From contig NZ_CP092074.1 in assembly GCF_024138715.1 (NCBI RefSeq), forward strand, positions 3,906,001 to 3,970,000: DNA of 64,000 bases, in the 5' to 3' direction. Of this stretch, positions 46,321-55,969 are shown in pieces. A model generated the notes under the pieces. That model made no database searches. It saw only the letters and a program-made list of their open reading frames with translations, and was not told the origin of the DNA. This DNA is from Emticicia sp. 21SJ11W-3. GTDB lineage: Bacteria > Bacteroidota > Bacteroidia > Cytophagales > Spirosomataceae. Position numbers and translations under genes: made by a program. Numbering within the stretch: position 1 is the stretch's first letter; every line of letters starts with the position of its first letter.

Positions 46321-47297
46321 TACCAATTCATTTCATTACTGATTCTCTCAAGTATCGGGGCCATTGATTCAAACCTGTCGGCTCTTTCAATATGGTTGAT
46401 GATCCAGTTATCGTTAAAACCAAATTGGTTGTGTGGATTCCTTACTTTTGCGGTCGTAATAATGGTGGTAATCTTGTTATTCTGGCCAAGAAAATATATA
46501 TAGGTATCGGCATCCATACCCAAAAGGGTTTCAATTTTCACACCCGAGTCCGCAAAAGTCCCTCGGGTACCTACATTCAGAACTCTGTAACCTTTAGAAA
46601 CCCTGGTTGCTGCCGCCAAAGATTTATTAAAGTTTATTTCATTATAAAACGAATCGCCTTGTGCATCAGGCAAGGCTTCCACATGTTTTAGGAAAGCACG
46701 TATCAAATCATCAGAGGTCTCGTTAAAAAAGACATTTGACAAATATATTTTATCGTCATTATTTAGGTTTGGCCTATTGTTCGTCAGTAATGTTATAGTG
46801 TATTTTCGTCTTGGTCCTGAATCCGAATCATCAATTTTACCTTGCCCGTAATATCTTTCATAGGTTATATAAAAACCATTTCCCTGATTAATTGGCCAAG
46901 GGTCGTTGATGTGAATCCAGGATATGTTACAATTATCTGGCAATAGTGCCGTTTTCTCTACTTTGTCCATCACCACCAGATGAGACTGCGTATTGCTGTT
47001 CAGCTTATAATCATAAATAACTGGTTTTGAGTCTTCAAGCAATTGCTTTATCTGATGCAAACCCAACGAACCCTCTGTAAAACTTGTGTAACCAGAAAGA
47101 TGTTCTGCCGTGAAATAGGCCATATCGGCATCAGGTATGGTGGTTGCCCGATACGGATATTCATTCAGCCCGATAGCATTGTTTCTAAGTTTTATAAATT
47201 CCTCCTGGCTTTTGGGTTCATCATCAAGGGCTAAAGATACCATAGCCAAAGATGCCGCCCAGCAAGAATTCATATCAGTTTGTGGTATAAGTTTCAC
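46320..47297 (-). CDS. Papain-like cysteine protease (AvrRpt2/C70-like) with unknown C-terminal domain
   Basis: 325 aa, no signal peptide, so probably cytoplasmic. The N-terminal domain begins at once with the oxyanion Gln6 and catalytic Cys12 (LIPQTDMNSCWAASLAM), followed by catalytic His106 (NTQSHLVVMDKV) and Asp132 (HINDPWPI), the Gln-Cys-His-Asp set of papain-like peptidases such as AvrRpt2. Residues ~155-325 form a domain I do not recognise, with a YIYFLGQNNKITTIITTA strand pair. GTG start (in-frame TGA just upstream). First gene of a coupled unit: protease, micro-ORF, 159-aa, 216-aa. The substrate is unknown. Confidence 0.7.
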   Translation of the reverse strand: MKLIPQTDMNSCWAASLAMVSLALDDEPKSQEEFIKLRNNAIGLNEYPYRATTIPDADMAYFTAEHLSGYTSFTEGSLGLHQIKQLLEDSKPVIYDYKLNSNTQSHLVVMDKVEKTALLPDNCNISWIHINDPWPINQGNGFYITYERYYGQGKIDDSDSGPRRKYTITLLTNNRPNLNNDDKIYLSNVFFNETSDDLIRAFLKHVEALPDAQGDSFYNEINFNKSLAAATRVSKGYRVLNVGTRGTFADSGVKIETLLGMDADTYIYFLGQNNKITTIITTAKVRNPHNQFGFNDNWIINHIERADRFESMAPILERISNEMNW

Positions 47298-47352
47298 TTG
47301 TTTTCAATCAATAATCGTTAGTCAATAATAAGCCGGGGGCATCAGGCACCTT

Positions 47353-47988
47353 TTAAACCAGCCGCATTGAGAGCGCTTTTACAACTGCTTCAGGCGCCGA
47401 ATTGACGTGCAATTTCTCATAAATGTTTTTTATATGGGTATGTATGGTGTTAAAACTTACATTACAGGCATCGGCTATCATTTTATAACTCATGCCTTTC
47501 ACCATCAGCTGCAAAACTTCTTTCTCGCGCGGTGTCAGCGAAACGTAGGTTTGCTCTTTCATCACAAACTGATTCTGAAACATGGCCAGCACCTTGGCAG
47601 CAATGCTGGGGGTTAAATGAGACCCACCGTTGTAAACGTCAAAAATAGCTTTTACATAATTTTCTGGCTTGGGAGTCTTTAAAATATATCCGTTGGCGCC
47701 TGCGCAAATAGCAGCAAACACTTTGTCGTCATTTTCAAATACCGTCTGAATCAAAACTTTTACATCACTATTCACTTTTTTGATGGCTATCATCGCTTCT
47801 ATGCCCGACACCTGCGGCATCTGAATATCCATCAGCACCACATCAGGCTGGTGCCGGCTCACTAATTTTACAGCATCAGTTGCTTCGGGGTAGGCACCTG
47901 CCAACCTTAGTCCGTCTGTACCCGAAAGGTACAGCGAAAGACTTTCTCTGAGGTTTTTATTGTCTTCAAAAAGTAGTACACTAATCAT
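47353..47988 (-). CDS. LuxR/NarL-type response regulator
   Basis: 211 aa. Receiver domain with phospho-acceptor Asp54 (DVVLMDIQMP), acidic patch FEDN at residues 7-10 and the Lys of LKTPKPENY. C-terminal LuxR helix-turn-helix (LTPREKEVLQLMVKGMSYKM, NTIHTHIKNIYEKLHV). The kinase gene is 120 bp upstream on the same strand; the unknown protease gene lies 55 bp downstream in the same orientation, so the pair may control it. Confidence 0.93.
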   Translation of the reverse strand: MISVLLFEDNKNLRESLSLYLSGTDGLRLAGAYPEATDAVKLVSRHQPDVVLMDIQMPQVSGIEAMIAIKKVNSDVKVLIQTVFENDDKVFAAICAGANGYILKTPKPENYVKAIFDVYNGGSHLTPSIAAKVLAMFQNQFVMKEQTYVSLTPREKEVLQLMVKGMSYKMIADACNVSFNTIHTHIKNIYEKLHVNSAPEAVVKALSMRLV

Positions 47989-48107
47989 TATTAAAACACT
48001 TTAACCCCATAATTTTATAAATCAATTGATTTTATGGCTATAAATATTTCTGTAAAATTACGGGGTATTTTGTTTCGCGTAAATCCCCAATTATGGTGAT
48101 ACCACCC

Positions 48108-49184
48108 CTAAATTGTTATTTCAATCAGAACTTCTGTACCCGTTTGCGCACTTGATTGCACAGATACATTCAAGTCATACTCCTGGCTGCGGTGTTTAAA
48201 GTTTTTGAGTCCGTTACCTTCAAAAATCTCATTTACATTAAAGCCTTTGCCGTTGTCGCTTACTTGTATTTTTACCATCCCCTGGCCTCTGGTTACCTGG
48301 CACGACGCATGCGTGGCCTGCGAATGCTTTGAAATATTATTAATAGCCTCTTTATAAATCAGGTAAATATTACGCCGTTGTTCCATCGGGAATATATCCC
48401 TTTTCCCGTCAATCAGCAACTCAAAGTTAAACGTTATACCGCGGGCTGTCAGCATCTCAACACCAAAAGAACGCATTCTTTCAAATAGTTTTTCGGTAGA
48501 ATCATTTTCAGGATTTATGGCCCATACGGTATCTCGCATTAACAAAACTGTCTCTTCTGAATTATCAGTAATCTTATCCAGAATGGGCAGCAAGTCCGGA
48601 TTCTGCTTGATAACCTTCTTGCGAAGCAACTCAATGAATATGGCAATTGAGTTAAGGTTAGAGCCGACCTCATCATGGAGGTCGGAGGCTATCTGGTTAC
48701 GGATATGCTGTAGCTTGAGTTTCTGGCGAAGGTCATAGATAAAAAACAAATAGAAGCCCGCGCCGAAAATCAATAAAATGTAAATAACAATAGATGGCCA
48801 GAACCACCATTTTTGCCAGAAAGCCTGGTTTTTATTAATACTTACCTGCGCCGCCGCCACCACCCTCTGTTTGTTATCTACCGCCTTTATCTGCAAGTGA
48901 TAATTACCGCCCGGCAGGTTCTGATAATGAACCGACGGGTAGTTGCTCCAGAACCAACTTTCAGACATGGGCCTGATACGGTAGAAATACCTGATTGAAT
49001 TGCCTTTTACCGGATTTAACTCAATGACCAGGTTTTCGTCAGGCGCAGAAATAGAAATACCAGAGCCCGGTTTATATGGATATACCTGCCCGTTTATCAG
49101 CACTTGTCTGATAGAAATCTGAGCATGAGTAGATATACTAAGTAGCAGTATAAAAAATGCTGAATATGTATATTTTTTAAACAA
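48108..49184 (-). CDS. HisKA_3-type sensor histidine kinase with Y_Y_Y domain
   Basis: 358 aa: signal peptide, a Y_Y_Y-type immunoglobulin-like domain (residues ~25-115, FYRIRPMSESWFWSNYPSVH), one TM helix (~128-150), HisKA_3 dimerisation helix with the phospho-His170 in ASDLHDEVGSNLN, and HATPase (IYKEAINNISKHSQ, VSDNGKGF). It is a short relative of hybrid two-component sensors that has lost the beta-propellers, so it probably senses via Y_Y_Y or a partner protein. Its start is TTG (49184): the nearest upstream in-frame codon is a TAG. Pairs with the regulator at 47353-47988. Confidence 0.9.
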   Translation of the reverse strand: MFKKYTYSAFFILLLSISTHAQISIRQVLINGQVYPYKPGSGISISAPDENLVIELNPVKGNSIRYFYRIRPMSESWFWSNYPSVHYQNLPGGNYHLQIKAVDNKQRVVAAAQVSINKNQAFWQKWWFWPSIVIYILLIFGAGFYLFFIYDLRQKLKLQHIRNQIASDLHDEVGSNLNSIAIFIELLRKKVIKQNPDLLPILDKITDNSEETVLLMRDTVWAINPENDSTEKLFERMRSFGVEMLTARGITFNFELLIDGKRDIFPMEQRRNIYLIYKEAINNISKHSQATHASCQVTRGQGMVKIQVSDNGKGFNVNEIFEGNGLKNFKHRSQEYDLNVSVQSSAQTGTEVLIEITI

Positions 49185-49274
49185 AACCGGATTAATAGGT
49201 AACCGAAATACCTAAAAAAAGACAATTAATCCAAATCATCCACAGAATTTCTTTAATAATTACAGAAACAAAAA

Positions 49275-49303
49275 CGGCCATCGGGGAAAATCCTCAATGG
49301 CCG
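49275..49303 (-). terminator. Terminator after the E2 gene
   Basis: CGGCCAT (49275-49281) pairs with ATGGCCG (49297-49303), about 24 bp past the odhB stop at 49327; on the minus strand it is followed by TTTTTGTTTC. Confidence 0.75.
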
Positions 49304-49326
49304 CTCTGGTATATAGGTAACAAGTG

Positions 49327-50910
49327 TTATACGCCTAACAAAATTCTGGTTGGGTCTTCTAACAATTGTTTTACTCTCACTAAGAAACTTACTGAATCTT
49401 TACCATCAATGGTGCGGTGGTCATAACTTAATGCCACGTACATAATTGGACGAACCACGATTTCGCCATTCACAACTACTGGTCTTTCAACAATATTGTG
49501 CATACCCAGAATAGCCGATTGCGGCGCGTTAATGATAGGCGTAGACAACATTGAGCCAAAAATACCACCATTGGTGATAGTAAAGGTACCACCTGTCATT
49601 TCTTCAATAGTCAGCTTGTTGTCTCTTGCTTTTACAGCCAGACGAACAACCTCTGATTCAACACCTGCAAAACTAAGTTGTTCGGCATTTCTGATTACCG
49701 GCACTACCAGGCCGCGTGGTGCTGAAACCGCAATGGCGATATCGGCGTAGTCGTTATACACAATTTCATCGCCGTCTATGTAGGCATTCACTACCGGAAA
49801 CTCTTTCAAGGCAATGGCACACGCTTTGGTAAAGAACGACATAAAGCCAAGACCAACACCGTGAATCTCTTTAAATTTATCTTTGTACTTGGCTCTCAGA
49901 TCCATAATAGGTTTCATATCCACCTCATTGAAAGTCGTAAGCATGGCTGTTTCCTGTTTTACGGCCACCAGACGTTTCGCAATGGTTTTACGCAGGCTTG
50001 TCATTTTTTCTCTGCGCGATATTCTCCCTTCAATACCAGACGCCACCGGAGCAGGTGCAGCAGGCGCTTTAGCAGCCGGTGTGGCAGGAGCTGAACTTGG
50101 TTGTGGTGCAGGTGTTGCTTTCAATGCATCTTCTTTGGTAATGCGGCCACCAACACCGGTACCTTGTACATTGGCGGGATCAATACCCTTTTCGGCCAAT
50201 ACTTTGGCAGCGACCGGCGACGGATGCCCGGCCGCATAGCTATTACCGGCCTCAACAGGTGCTTGCGCTGCGGCAGCAGGTTGCTGAGCAGCAGCTGGTG
50301 CCGGTGCTGAGCTTGCCGTCGCGCCTACGGCTATTCTGGCAACTACGCCACCGATAGGCACTACGTCACCAGCTTGGGCAACTATGGTTAACACTCCGCT
50401 CTCTGGCGATGGCAGTTCAAAAGTGGCTTTGTCTGATTCCAGTTCGCAAATCACCTCGTCCATTTTCACACTGTCGCCGTCTTTTTTGCTCCAGGAGGCT
50501 ATGGTAACTTCAGAAATTGATTCACCTACTGCCGGTACTACCACATCAATGGTTTTTGATGCCGCAGCGGGTGCAGGTTCAGCAGCCGGTGCAGGAGCTT
50601 TCGCTTCTTCTTTTGGTGCTTCTGCCGGGGCAGGAGCCGCCGCAGCCGCAGGGGCGCTGTCTTTAGTATTGTTATTAGAATCTTCAATTTTGCAAATCAA
50701 AGCTCCGATTGGCAACGTTGTACCTTCGGCTGCTATAATTCTTAAAATACCGTCGGCTTCTGCGGGGAGTTCAAAAGTGGCTTTGTCAGACTCCAGCTCA
50801 CAGATTACCTCGTCCATTTTTACAAAGTCACCATCTTTTTTTGTCCAAGAAGCGATAGTTACCTCGCTTACTGATTCGCCCACCGAAGGGACTTTCATTT
50901 CTATTGCCAT
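49327..50910 (-). CDS. odhB: 2-oxoglutarate dehydrogenase E2 with two lipoyl domains
   Basis: Dihydrolipoyl succinyltransferase of the 2-oxoglutarate dehydrogenase complex. 527 aa: lipoyl domain 1 (Lys43 in ESDKATF), Ala/Pro-rich linker, lipoyl domain 2 (Lys161 in ESDKATF), a second linker, the peripheral subunit-binding domain ([20 protein letters not shown]), linker, and the catalytic domain ending with [12 protein letters not shown] (His498). Most E2o proteins have one lipoyl domain; the second here is unusual. It follows sucA by 55 bp. Confidence 0.93.
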   Translation of the reverse strand: MAIEMKVPSVGESVSEVTIASWTKKDGDFVKMDEVICELESDKATFELPAEADGILRIIAAEGTTLPIGALICKIEDSNNNTKDSAPAAAAAPAPAEAPKEEAKAPAPAAEPAPAAASKTIDVVVPAVGESISEVTIASWSKKDGDSVKMDEVICELESDKATFELPSPESGVLTIVAQAGDVVPIGGVVARIAVGATASSAPAPAAAQQPAAAAQAPVEAGNSYAAGHPSPVAAKVLAEKGIDPANVQGTGVGGRITKEDALKATPAPQPSSAPATPAAKAPAAPAPVASGIEGRISRREKMTSLRKTIAKRLVAVKQETAMLTTFNEVDMKPIMDLRAKYKDKFKEIHGVGLGFMSFFTKACAIALKEFPVVNAYIDGDEIVYNDYADIAIAVSAPRGLVVPVIRNAEQLSFAGVESEVVRLAVKARDNKLTIEEMTGGTFTITNGGIFGSMLSTPIINAPQSAILGMHNIVERPVVVNGEIVVRPIMYVALSYDHRTIDGKDSVSFLVRVKQLLEDPTRILLGV

Positions 50911-50965
50911 AACTTGTTTATTGCTAAGTTATTGATATCGATATATTTATTTTTCTTACGGTTAC

Positions 50966-53761
50966 TTACTTGTTAAACGCTTTCTCAACAATTTCGGCCT
51001 GCTCTTTTGCATGTATTTTGGTATATCCTGTGGCAGGTGATGCGCTCGACTTGCGGGCAATTACATTACCTACACCAATTTGAGGAAACTCCCGCAACAC
51101 AAAAGACCAGTAGCCCATGTTTTCAGGTTCTTCCTGTACCCATATTACCTCTGGCTTTTTGTATCTGGCCAGATGTGCTTCTATCTGTTTGGCAGGGAAC
51201 GGGTGCAGTTGCTCAACACGGATAATGGCTACGTCGGTACGTTGTTCTTTTTGTTGCTTATCTAACAAATCGTAATAAACTTTACCGCTGCACAATAATA
51301 CGCGTTTTACCTTTTTAGGGTCGGCAAAATCGTCACCGATAGTCTCCTGGAAGCGCGTACCCTCGCCAAAGTCTTCTATTTTAGAAATAGCCATTGGATG
51401 GCGTAACATAGACTTGGGCGACATGTGGATACATGGCTTACGGAATGGTAATGCTACCTGACGGCGCAACATGTGGAAGATATTGGCAGGCGTTGTACAG
51501 GCACATACATACATGTTGTACTCGGCAGCCAATTGCAGATAACGCTCAGGGCGGGCATTTGAGTGCTCAGGCCCCTGGCCTTCATAACCATGTGGCAGCA
51601 ACAAAACAAGGCCGTTCATGCTGTTCCATTTTGATTCTGAAGCGGCAATAAACTGGTCAATCATAATCTGCGCACCATTCGAGAAATCACCAAACTGTGC
51701 TTCCCAGATAACAAGCGCATTCGGGTTAGCCATTGAGTAGCCATACTCAAAGCCCATTACACCGTATTCAGCCAGAAGCGAATTGTATATTTCAAATTTA
51801 CCCTGATTTTCGTCTATATGGGCCAGATTGGTATATAGCTGGTTGGTATCGGCATCATGCAACACTGCGTGGCGGTGCGTAAACGTACCACGTTGTACAT
51901 CCTGGCCTGTAATACGCACTATTCTGCCTTCGTCAAGGATGGCGCCATAGGCCATTAACTCACCAACCGACCAGTTAAAGGGCTTCTCCTGCGCAAAAAT
52001 GGCACGTCTTTCATCCAGTACTTTTTCAATCTGCTTCAAAGGTTTGAAACCATTCGGCACATTTGATAAAGCCTTCCCGATTTTCTCAATAGTAGCCGTT
52101 GAAATACCTGTAACCGGCGATTGCTCAAAATCTTCAGGCACTGAGCGACGCAGTTTTTCCCAGTCTTCTTCCAGTTTTGGTTTCTGATAAGGCAGTTGCT
52201 TTTGTTTTACTTTGGCAAGCAGGTCCTGCAATTCGCCTTCAAATTGTTTTTTCAGTTCTTCAGAGAATTTTGCATCTGCCTCTCCACGTTCCATCAATTC
52301 CTGCAGATAAATCTCTCTGGTGTTCGGGTGGGTATCAATCACCTTATACATGGTTGGCTGGGTCATACGCGGTTCATCAGATTCGTTATGGCCGTATTTA
52401 CGGTAACAAATCATGTTCACGAACACATCGCGGTTAAATTCCTGACGGAATTCGGTAGCCAGTTTCATGGTATAAACCACTGCCTCGGGGTCATCTCCGT
52501 TTACATGGAAGATAGGCGCATCGATAATTTTGGCGATGTCGGTACAGTAGATAGACGAACGGGCGTCTTCAAAGTCGGTTGTAAAACCAACCTGGTTATT
52601 AATTACAAAATGAAGCGTACCCCCGGTATAATAACCCGGCAGGTTAGACATCTGCGTTACTTCATATACAATGCCCTGACCGGCAACGGCCGCATCACCA
52701 TGAATGATGATAGGCAGAATTTTGTCATAAATATCGTCACGGTCGTTTGGTTTCACGGCCGCTTTCTCGTAGTGTGCATCGGCTCTGGCACGTGCATAAC
52801 CTGTTACCACCGGATTAACGGCCTCCAGGTGAGAAGGGTTAGCCATCAATTTAAGGCTCACTCTTTTTCCTTCCGGGGTTTCTACCTGGCTTGAATACCC
52901 CATGTGGTATTTCACGTCGCCGTCTGTATAGGCATCCAGCTGAATGTTTTCTTCAAACTCATTGAAAACCTGCTCGTAAGGCTTTTGCAGAATATTGGTC
53001 AGTATATTCAAACGGCCACGGTGCGCCATACCAATTACCACTTCTTCTACTCCCAGTTCGGCGCCACGGTTAATGGCAATGTCTAGTGCAGGAATGGTAG
53101 ATTCGCCGCCTTCAAGCGAGAAACGTTTTTTACCCAGGAATTTGGTGTGAAGGAAATTCTCAAAATTTACGGCCTCGTTCAGTTTTTCAAAAATCCGGAG
53201 TTTCTGCTCACGGGTTGGCGTAAAGTTCAGGTACTCCTGTTCAATTTTCTTACGCAACCAGTTTTTAGCCTGGCGGTCGCGGATATATAAATATTCAAAA
53301 CCAATTTTGCCCAGATATACTTTTTTAAGTGCATCAACAATTTTGCGCAAAGAGGCGGCTTCACCAAAAAGCTCTACTCCGGCCTCAAAAACTGTATCCA
53401 GATCTGCATCAGACAAATTAAAATCGGCCAGGTCAAGCATTGGCTTGCGGTCTTTCCGCGGCCCGATAGGGTTTATTTTAGATAGCAGGTGCCCGCGAGA
53501 ACGGTACCCTCTGATGAGGTGCACCACTTCCATTTCTTTGCGTGTGTGCTCTGCACTGGCAGATGTTATACCGGCAGGTTTGGCAGCTACTCCGTTAGTG
53601 CCGTTCGATTGTCCGTTTCCACTATAAGCCTGATGAAACTCAAAACCTTTGAAGAAATTCTGCCAGCTTTCGTCAACAGAAGTAGGATCTTGTTTGTATT
53701 GTTGGTAAATAGCGTCCAATGCGGCTACGTCAGCATTGGCGATGTACGAGAATTGGTCCAT
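50966..53761 (-). CDS. sucA: 2-oxoglutarate dehydrogenase E1 component
   Basis: Thiamine-diphosphate-dependent decarboxylase that starts the complex reaction. 931 aa: typical N-terminal FSYIANADVAALDAIYQQYK, the residues IGMAHRGRLNILTNIL, substrate-binding FHVNGDDPEAVVY, the ThDP motif INNQVGFTTDFEDARSS, and the transketolase C-terminal region with IRITGQDVQRGTFTHRHAVL. Upstream region has a matching -7 element. Operon with odhB. Confidence 0.95.
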   Translation of the reverse strand: MDQFSYIANADVAALDAIYQQYKQDPTSVDESWQNFFKGFEFHQAYSGNGQSNGTNGVAAKPAGITSASAEHTRKEMEVVHLIRGYRSRGHLLSKINPIGPRKDRKPMLDLADFNLSDADLDTVFEAGVELFGEAASLRKIVDALKKVYLGKIGFEYLYIRDRQAKNWLRKKIEQEYLNFTPTREQKLRIFEKLNEAVNFENFLHTKFLGKKRFSLEGGESTIPALDIAINRGAELGVEEVVIGMAHRGRLNILTNILQKPYEQVFNEFEENIQLDAYTDGDVKYHMGYSSQVETPEGKRVSLKLMANPSHLEAVNPVVTGYARARADAHYEKAAVKPNDRDDIYDKILPIIIHGDAAVAGQGIVYEVTQMSNLPGYYTGGTLHFVINNQVGFTTDFEDARSSIYCTDIAKIIDAPIFHVNGDDPEAVVYTMKLATEFRQEFNRDVFVNMICYRKYGHNESDEPRMTQPTMYKVIDTHPNTREIYLQELMERGEADAKFSEELKKQFEGELQDLLAKVKQKQLPYQKPKLEEDWEKLRRSVPEDFEQSPVTGISTATIEKIGKALSNVPNGFKPLKQIEKVLDERRAIFAQEKPFNWSVGELMAYGAILDEGRIVRITGQDVQRGTFTHRHAVLHDADTNQLYTNLAHIDENQGKFEIYNSLLAEYGVMGFEYGYSMANPNALVIWEAQFGDFSNGAQIMIDQFIAASESKWNSMNGLVLLLPHGYEGQGPEHSNARPERYLQLAAEYNMYVCACTTPANIFHMLRRQVALPFRKPCIHMSPKSMLRHPMAISKIEDFGEGTRFQETIGDDFADPKKVKRVLLCSGKVYYDLLDKQQKEQRTDVAIIRVEQLHPFPAKQIEAHLARYKKPEVIWVQEEPENMGYWSFVLREFPQIGVGNVIARKSSASPATGYTKIHAKEQAEIVEKAFNK

Positions 53762-54084
53762 TGAGAATTTTAAAATTATTAAATGCTCGTTTCGGAGAAC
53801 GATAATATTTAGTCGTAAAACCGCATAAAACCTGCTCTGGTGAGGGGAAAATCTTAAACTAACCGTGTCTTCAAACCCCCACTTGCCAAAACGCTACAAA
53901 GTTACAGTAAGGTATTCAATAAAATAACAATTTTTTTACTAAAATCATTGTCTTTCGGATGAAAGAAAACAGAATAGTTACATTTGATATGAAAACAATT
54001 TTCAGTTCCTGACTTTCAGTGTTTCAATGCGCCAACAAAGCCCATGAAATAAATAAAAATCCCTCCGGAAAGAGGGATTTCATA
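53762..54084. promoter_or_regulatory. sucA upstream region and porP terminator
   Basis: 323 bp. On the minus strand TAACTTTG (53897-53904) exactly matches the -7 element, with a TTG 23 nt upstream, about 135 bp before the sucA ATG. At the right end, AAATCCCTC (54057-54065) with GAGGGATTT (54072-54080) makes a terminator after the PorP-type gene. No open frame is supported in between. Confidence 0.5.
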
Positions 54085-54978
54085 TTAATAGTATTTCATG
54101 CGACTGCAGCTGCCGTATTCGCCCAAAAACTCATAACGGATATACAGCTGAAAAATACCTCTCTGCTGGAAAATCTCCTGCGATGCCGAACCTGAATAAG
54201 CCAGCGGTCTAAAATCATAAGACCCGCCCAGACGGAAACTCTCACCCAGTTGAAATTCTGCCATTGGTACTATTTTATTTACCTTTCTACCCATGTGTGT
54301 TTCTGCTCTGTATAATAGGCCCAGGCCTATCTGCTCGTTCATCCATACCTTCGCTGTCAGAAAAACACCTGGTTTTTCACCTTTGCTGGTTTCCAGCGTA
54401 CCGCTAATGTTGAGCATTACGTTTTCTGGTTCTCCTACCGACGCCCCAATCATGGTATAAACCGGTTGTTTGCTGTTATACAGGCCATCGTTTATCAGTA
54501 AAACAGGTTTAGAAAGGCCTACAAAAAACTGTTTGGTAGCAAGCATACCTCCTAAACCCAGATACGGGAACATTTGTTTGACACCAGTGCCGGATAATAT
54601 AACGGGCTGATAGATGAATCCGGCGTTGGCGCCTACAGAAACCGTAAGCCCGTTTCTGAACTGCTCGCGATAGGCATAAGACAACTTGGCGCCGGCGTTA
54701 TCAAAACCACTTACATTACTGTTATACGCCTGCAAACCAAGGCCCCCTTTGCCTTGCTGTATAACGCCATCCATAGAAAAAAGCTGATAAACCTGCTGAG
54801 GGCGCAACGTACCATTAAACTGGTTACCAAACATACCATTGAGGCTGAAAGTCTCCCGGGCTCCAGTCATGGCAGGGTTTAAAGCAAGAAAATTAAATTG
54901 AAACTGCTCTTCAAGTATAGATTGCGCCCTAACCATAGTAGCCATGGGTAAGAGCATTAAAAAGAGGTATTTTCTCAT
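54085..54978 (-). CDS. PorP/SprF family type IX secretion membrane protein
   Basis: 297 aa with a signal peptide (MRKYLFLMLLPMATMVRAQ), then an outer-membrane beta-barrel style pattern with QFQFNFLALNPAMTGARETF, the family signature near the mature N-terminus, and repeated amphipathic strands. Members work with type IX secretion and with adhesins or gliding proteins; no large adhesin is adjacent here. ATG 54978 is preferred because it gives a normal signal peptide. Confidence 0.88.
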   Translation of the reverse strand: MRKYLFLMLLPMATMVRAQSILEEQFQFNFLALNPAMTGARETFSLNGMFGNQFNGTLRPQQVYQLFSMDGVIQQGKGGLGLQAYNSNVSGFDNAGAKLSYAYREQFRNGLTVSVGANAGFIYQPVILSGTGVKQMFPYLGLGGMLATKQFFVGLSKPVLLINDGLYNSKQPVYTMIGASVGEPENVMLNISGTLETSKGEKPGVFLTAKVWMNEQIGLGLLYRAETHMGRKVNKIVPMAEFQLGESFRLGGSYDFRPLAYSGSASQEIFQQRGIFQLYIRYEFLGEYGSCSRMKYY

Positions 54979-55028
54979 GAATTGCCTTTTGGTCAATTAA
55001 TTGTCAAAACAACAAAAATAAACGCAAT

Positions 55029-55949
55029 TTAGAAATAGAAATTAGAAGAAGATGAAATTTCGTTCAGATAGGGCGCCGAAGCCTGCGCGCCCATGCGCGT
55101 TACTGAAAGCGAAGCGGCCTTGCAGGCCAGCTCAACGGCAGACCGCCAGTCTTTTTTATAAGCCAGTGCAACAGCCAGTGTGCCATTAAACACATCACCT
55201 GCGGCGGTGGTGTCTATGGCTTCAACCATTGGCGCGTCCATAAAAAACGAAAGGTATTCGTTTCTGAAATACGCCCCCCTATCACCCAACGTAATAATTA
55301 CATTTCGTACGCCCTTATCAAGCAATACCTGTGCGGCTTCTTCAACAGCGGCATCATCAGTTACCTCAATGCCGGTCAGTATGCCTGCCTCTGTTTCATT
55401 GGGGGTTATCAGATATAATAACGGATAAAGCTCTTGCGGCAGTTGCTGTGCCGGAGCAGGGTTAAGAATTACCTTACTTTCGGTTTTAACCCCCAGTTGA
55501 GCAGCAAAAAATACAGTTGCCAGTGGTGTCTCCAGTTGCATCAGTACCACTTCGGCTCCTTCAATTTCTGATTCTGCCTTCAGAATATCTTCTGCCGACA
55601 ACGTATCATTAGAGCCGGGCGCCACCACAATATTGTTTTCTCCGGCTTCATTCACAATAATTAAAGCTGTACCCGAGGCTTTTTCGGCATCAGTAATGAT
55701 ATAGTCTGTATTGATTTTTTCATTCCGGAAACCCTCAACGGCCTGCTTGCCGAAAATGTCGTCTCCTACTTTGGCAATAAACACCACGTCTCCTCCCATG
55801 CGGGCAGCCGATACAGCCTGGTTCGCTCCTTTCCCACCGGCAAACATAAAAAATGTGCCTCCCAATATAGTTTCCCCGGGTTTGGGGAAACGGCTCGTTT
55901 TCACCACCATATCGGTGTTCGAACTGCCTATCACTACTATTTTTGACAT
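55029..55949 (-). CDS. rbsK: Ribokinase
   Basis: PfkB-family kinase, 306 aa, that phosphorylates ribose. Signatures: MVVKTSRFPKPGETILGG, FMFAGGKGANQAVSAARMG, and DTTAAGDVFNGTLAVAL with the catalytic Asp. It is the last of three genes after a nucleoside hydrolase and a GRP sugar transporter, which fits ribose salvage from nucleosides. Confidence 0.93.
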   Translation of the reverse strand: MSKIVVIGSSNTDMVVKTSRFPKPGETILGGTFFMFAGGKGANQAVSAARMGGDVVFIAKVGDDIFGKQAVEGFRNEKINTDYIITDAEKASGTALIIVNEAGENNIVVAPGSNDTLSAEDILKAESEIEGAEVVLMQLETPLATVFFAAQLGVKTESKVILNPAPAQQLPQELYPLLYLITPNETEAGILTGIEVTDDAAVEEAAQVLLDKGVRNVIITLGDRGAYFRNEYLSFFMDAPMVEAIDTTAAGDVFNGTLAVALAYKKDWRSAVELACKAASLSVTRMGAQASAPYLNEISSSSNFYF

Positions 55950-55969
55950 ATCTAAAAATTTTGTGGATT

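Noticed and set aside
50384-50935. Long plus-strand open frame opposite odhB
   Set aside because: It is the reverse of Ala/Pro/Glu-rich linker and lipoyl coding sequence; low-complexity composition and no start or homology support a real gene.
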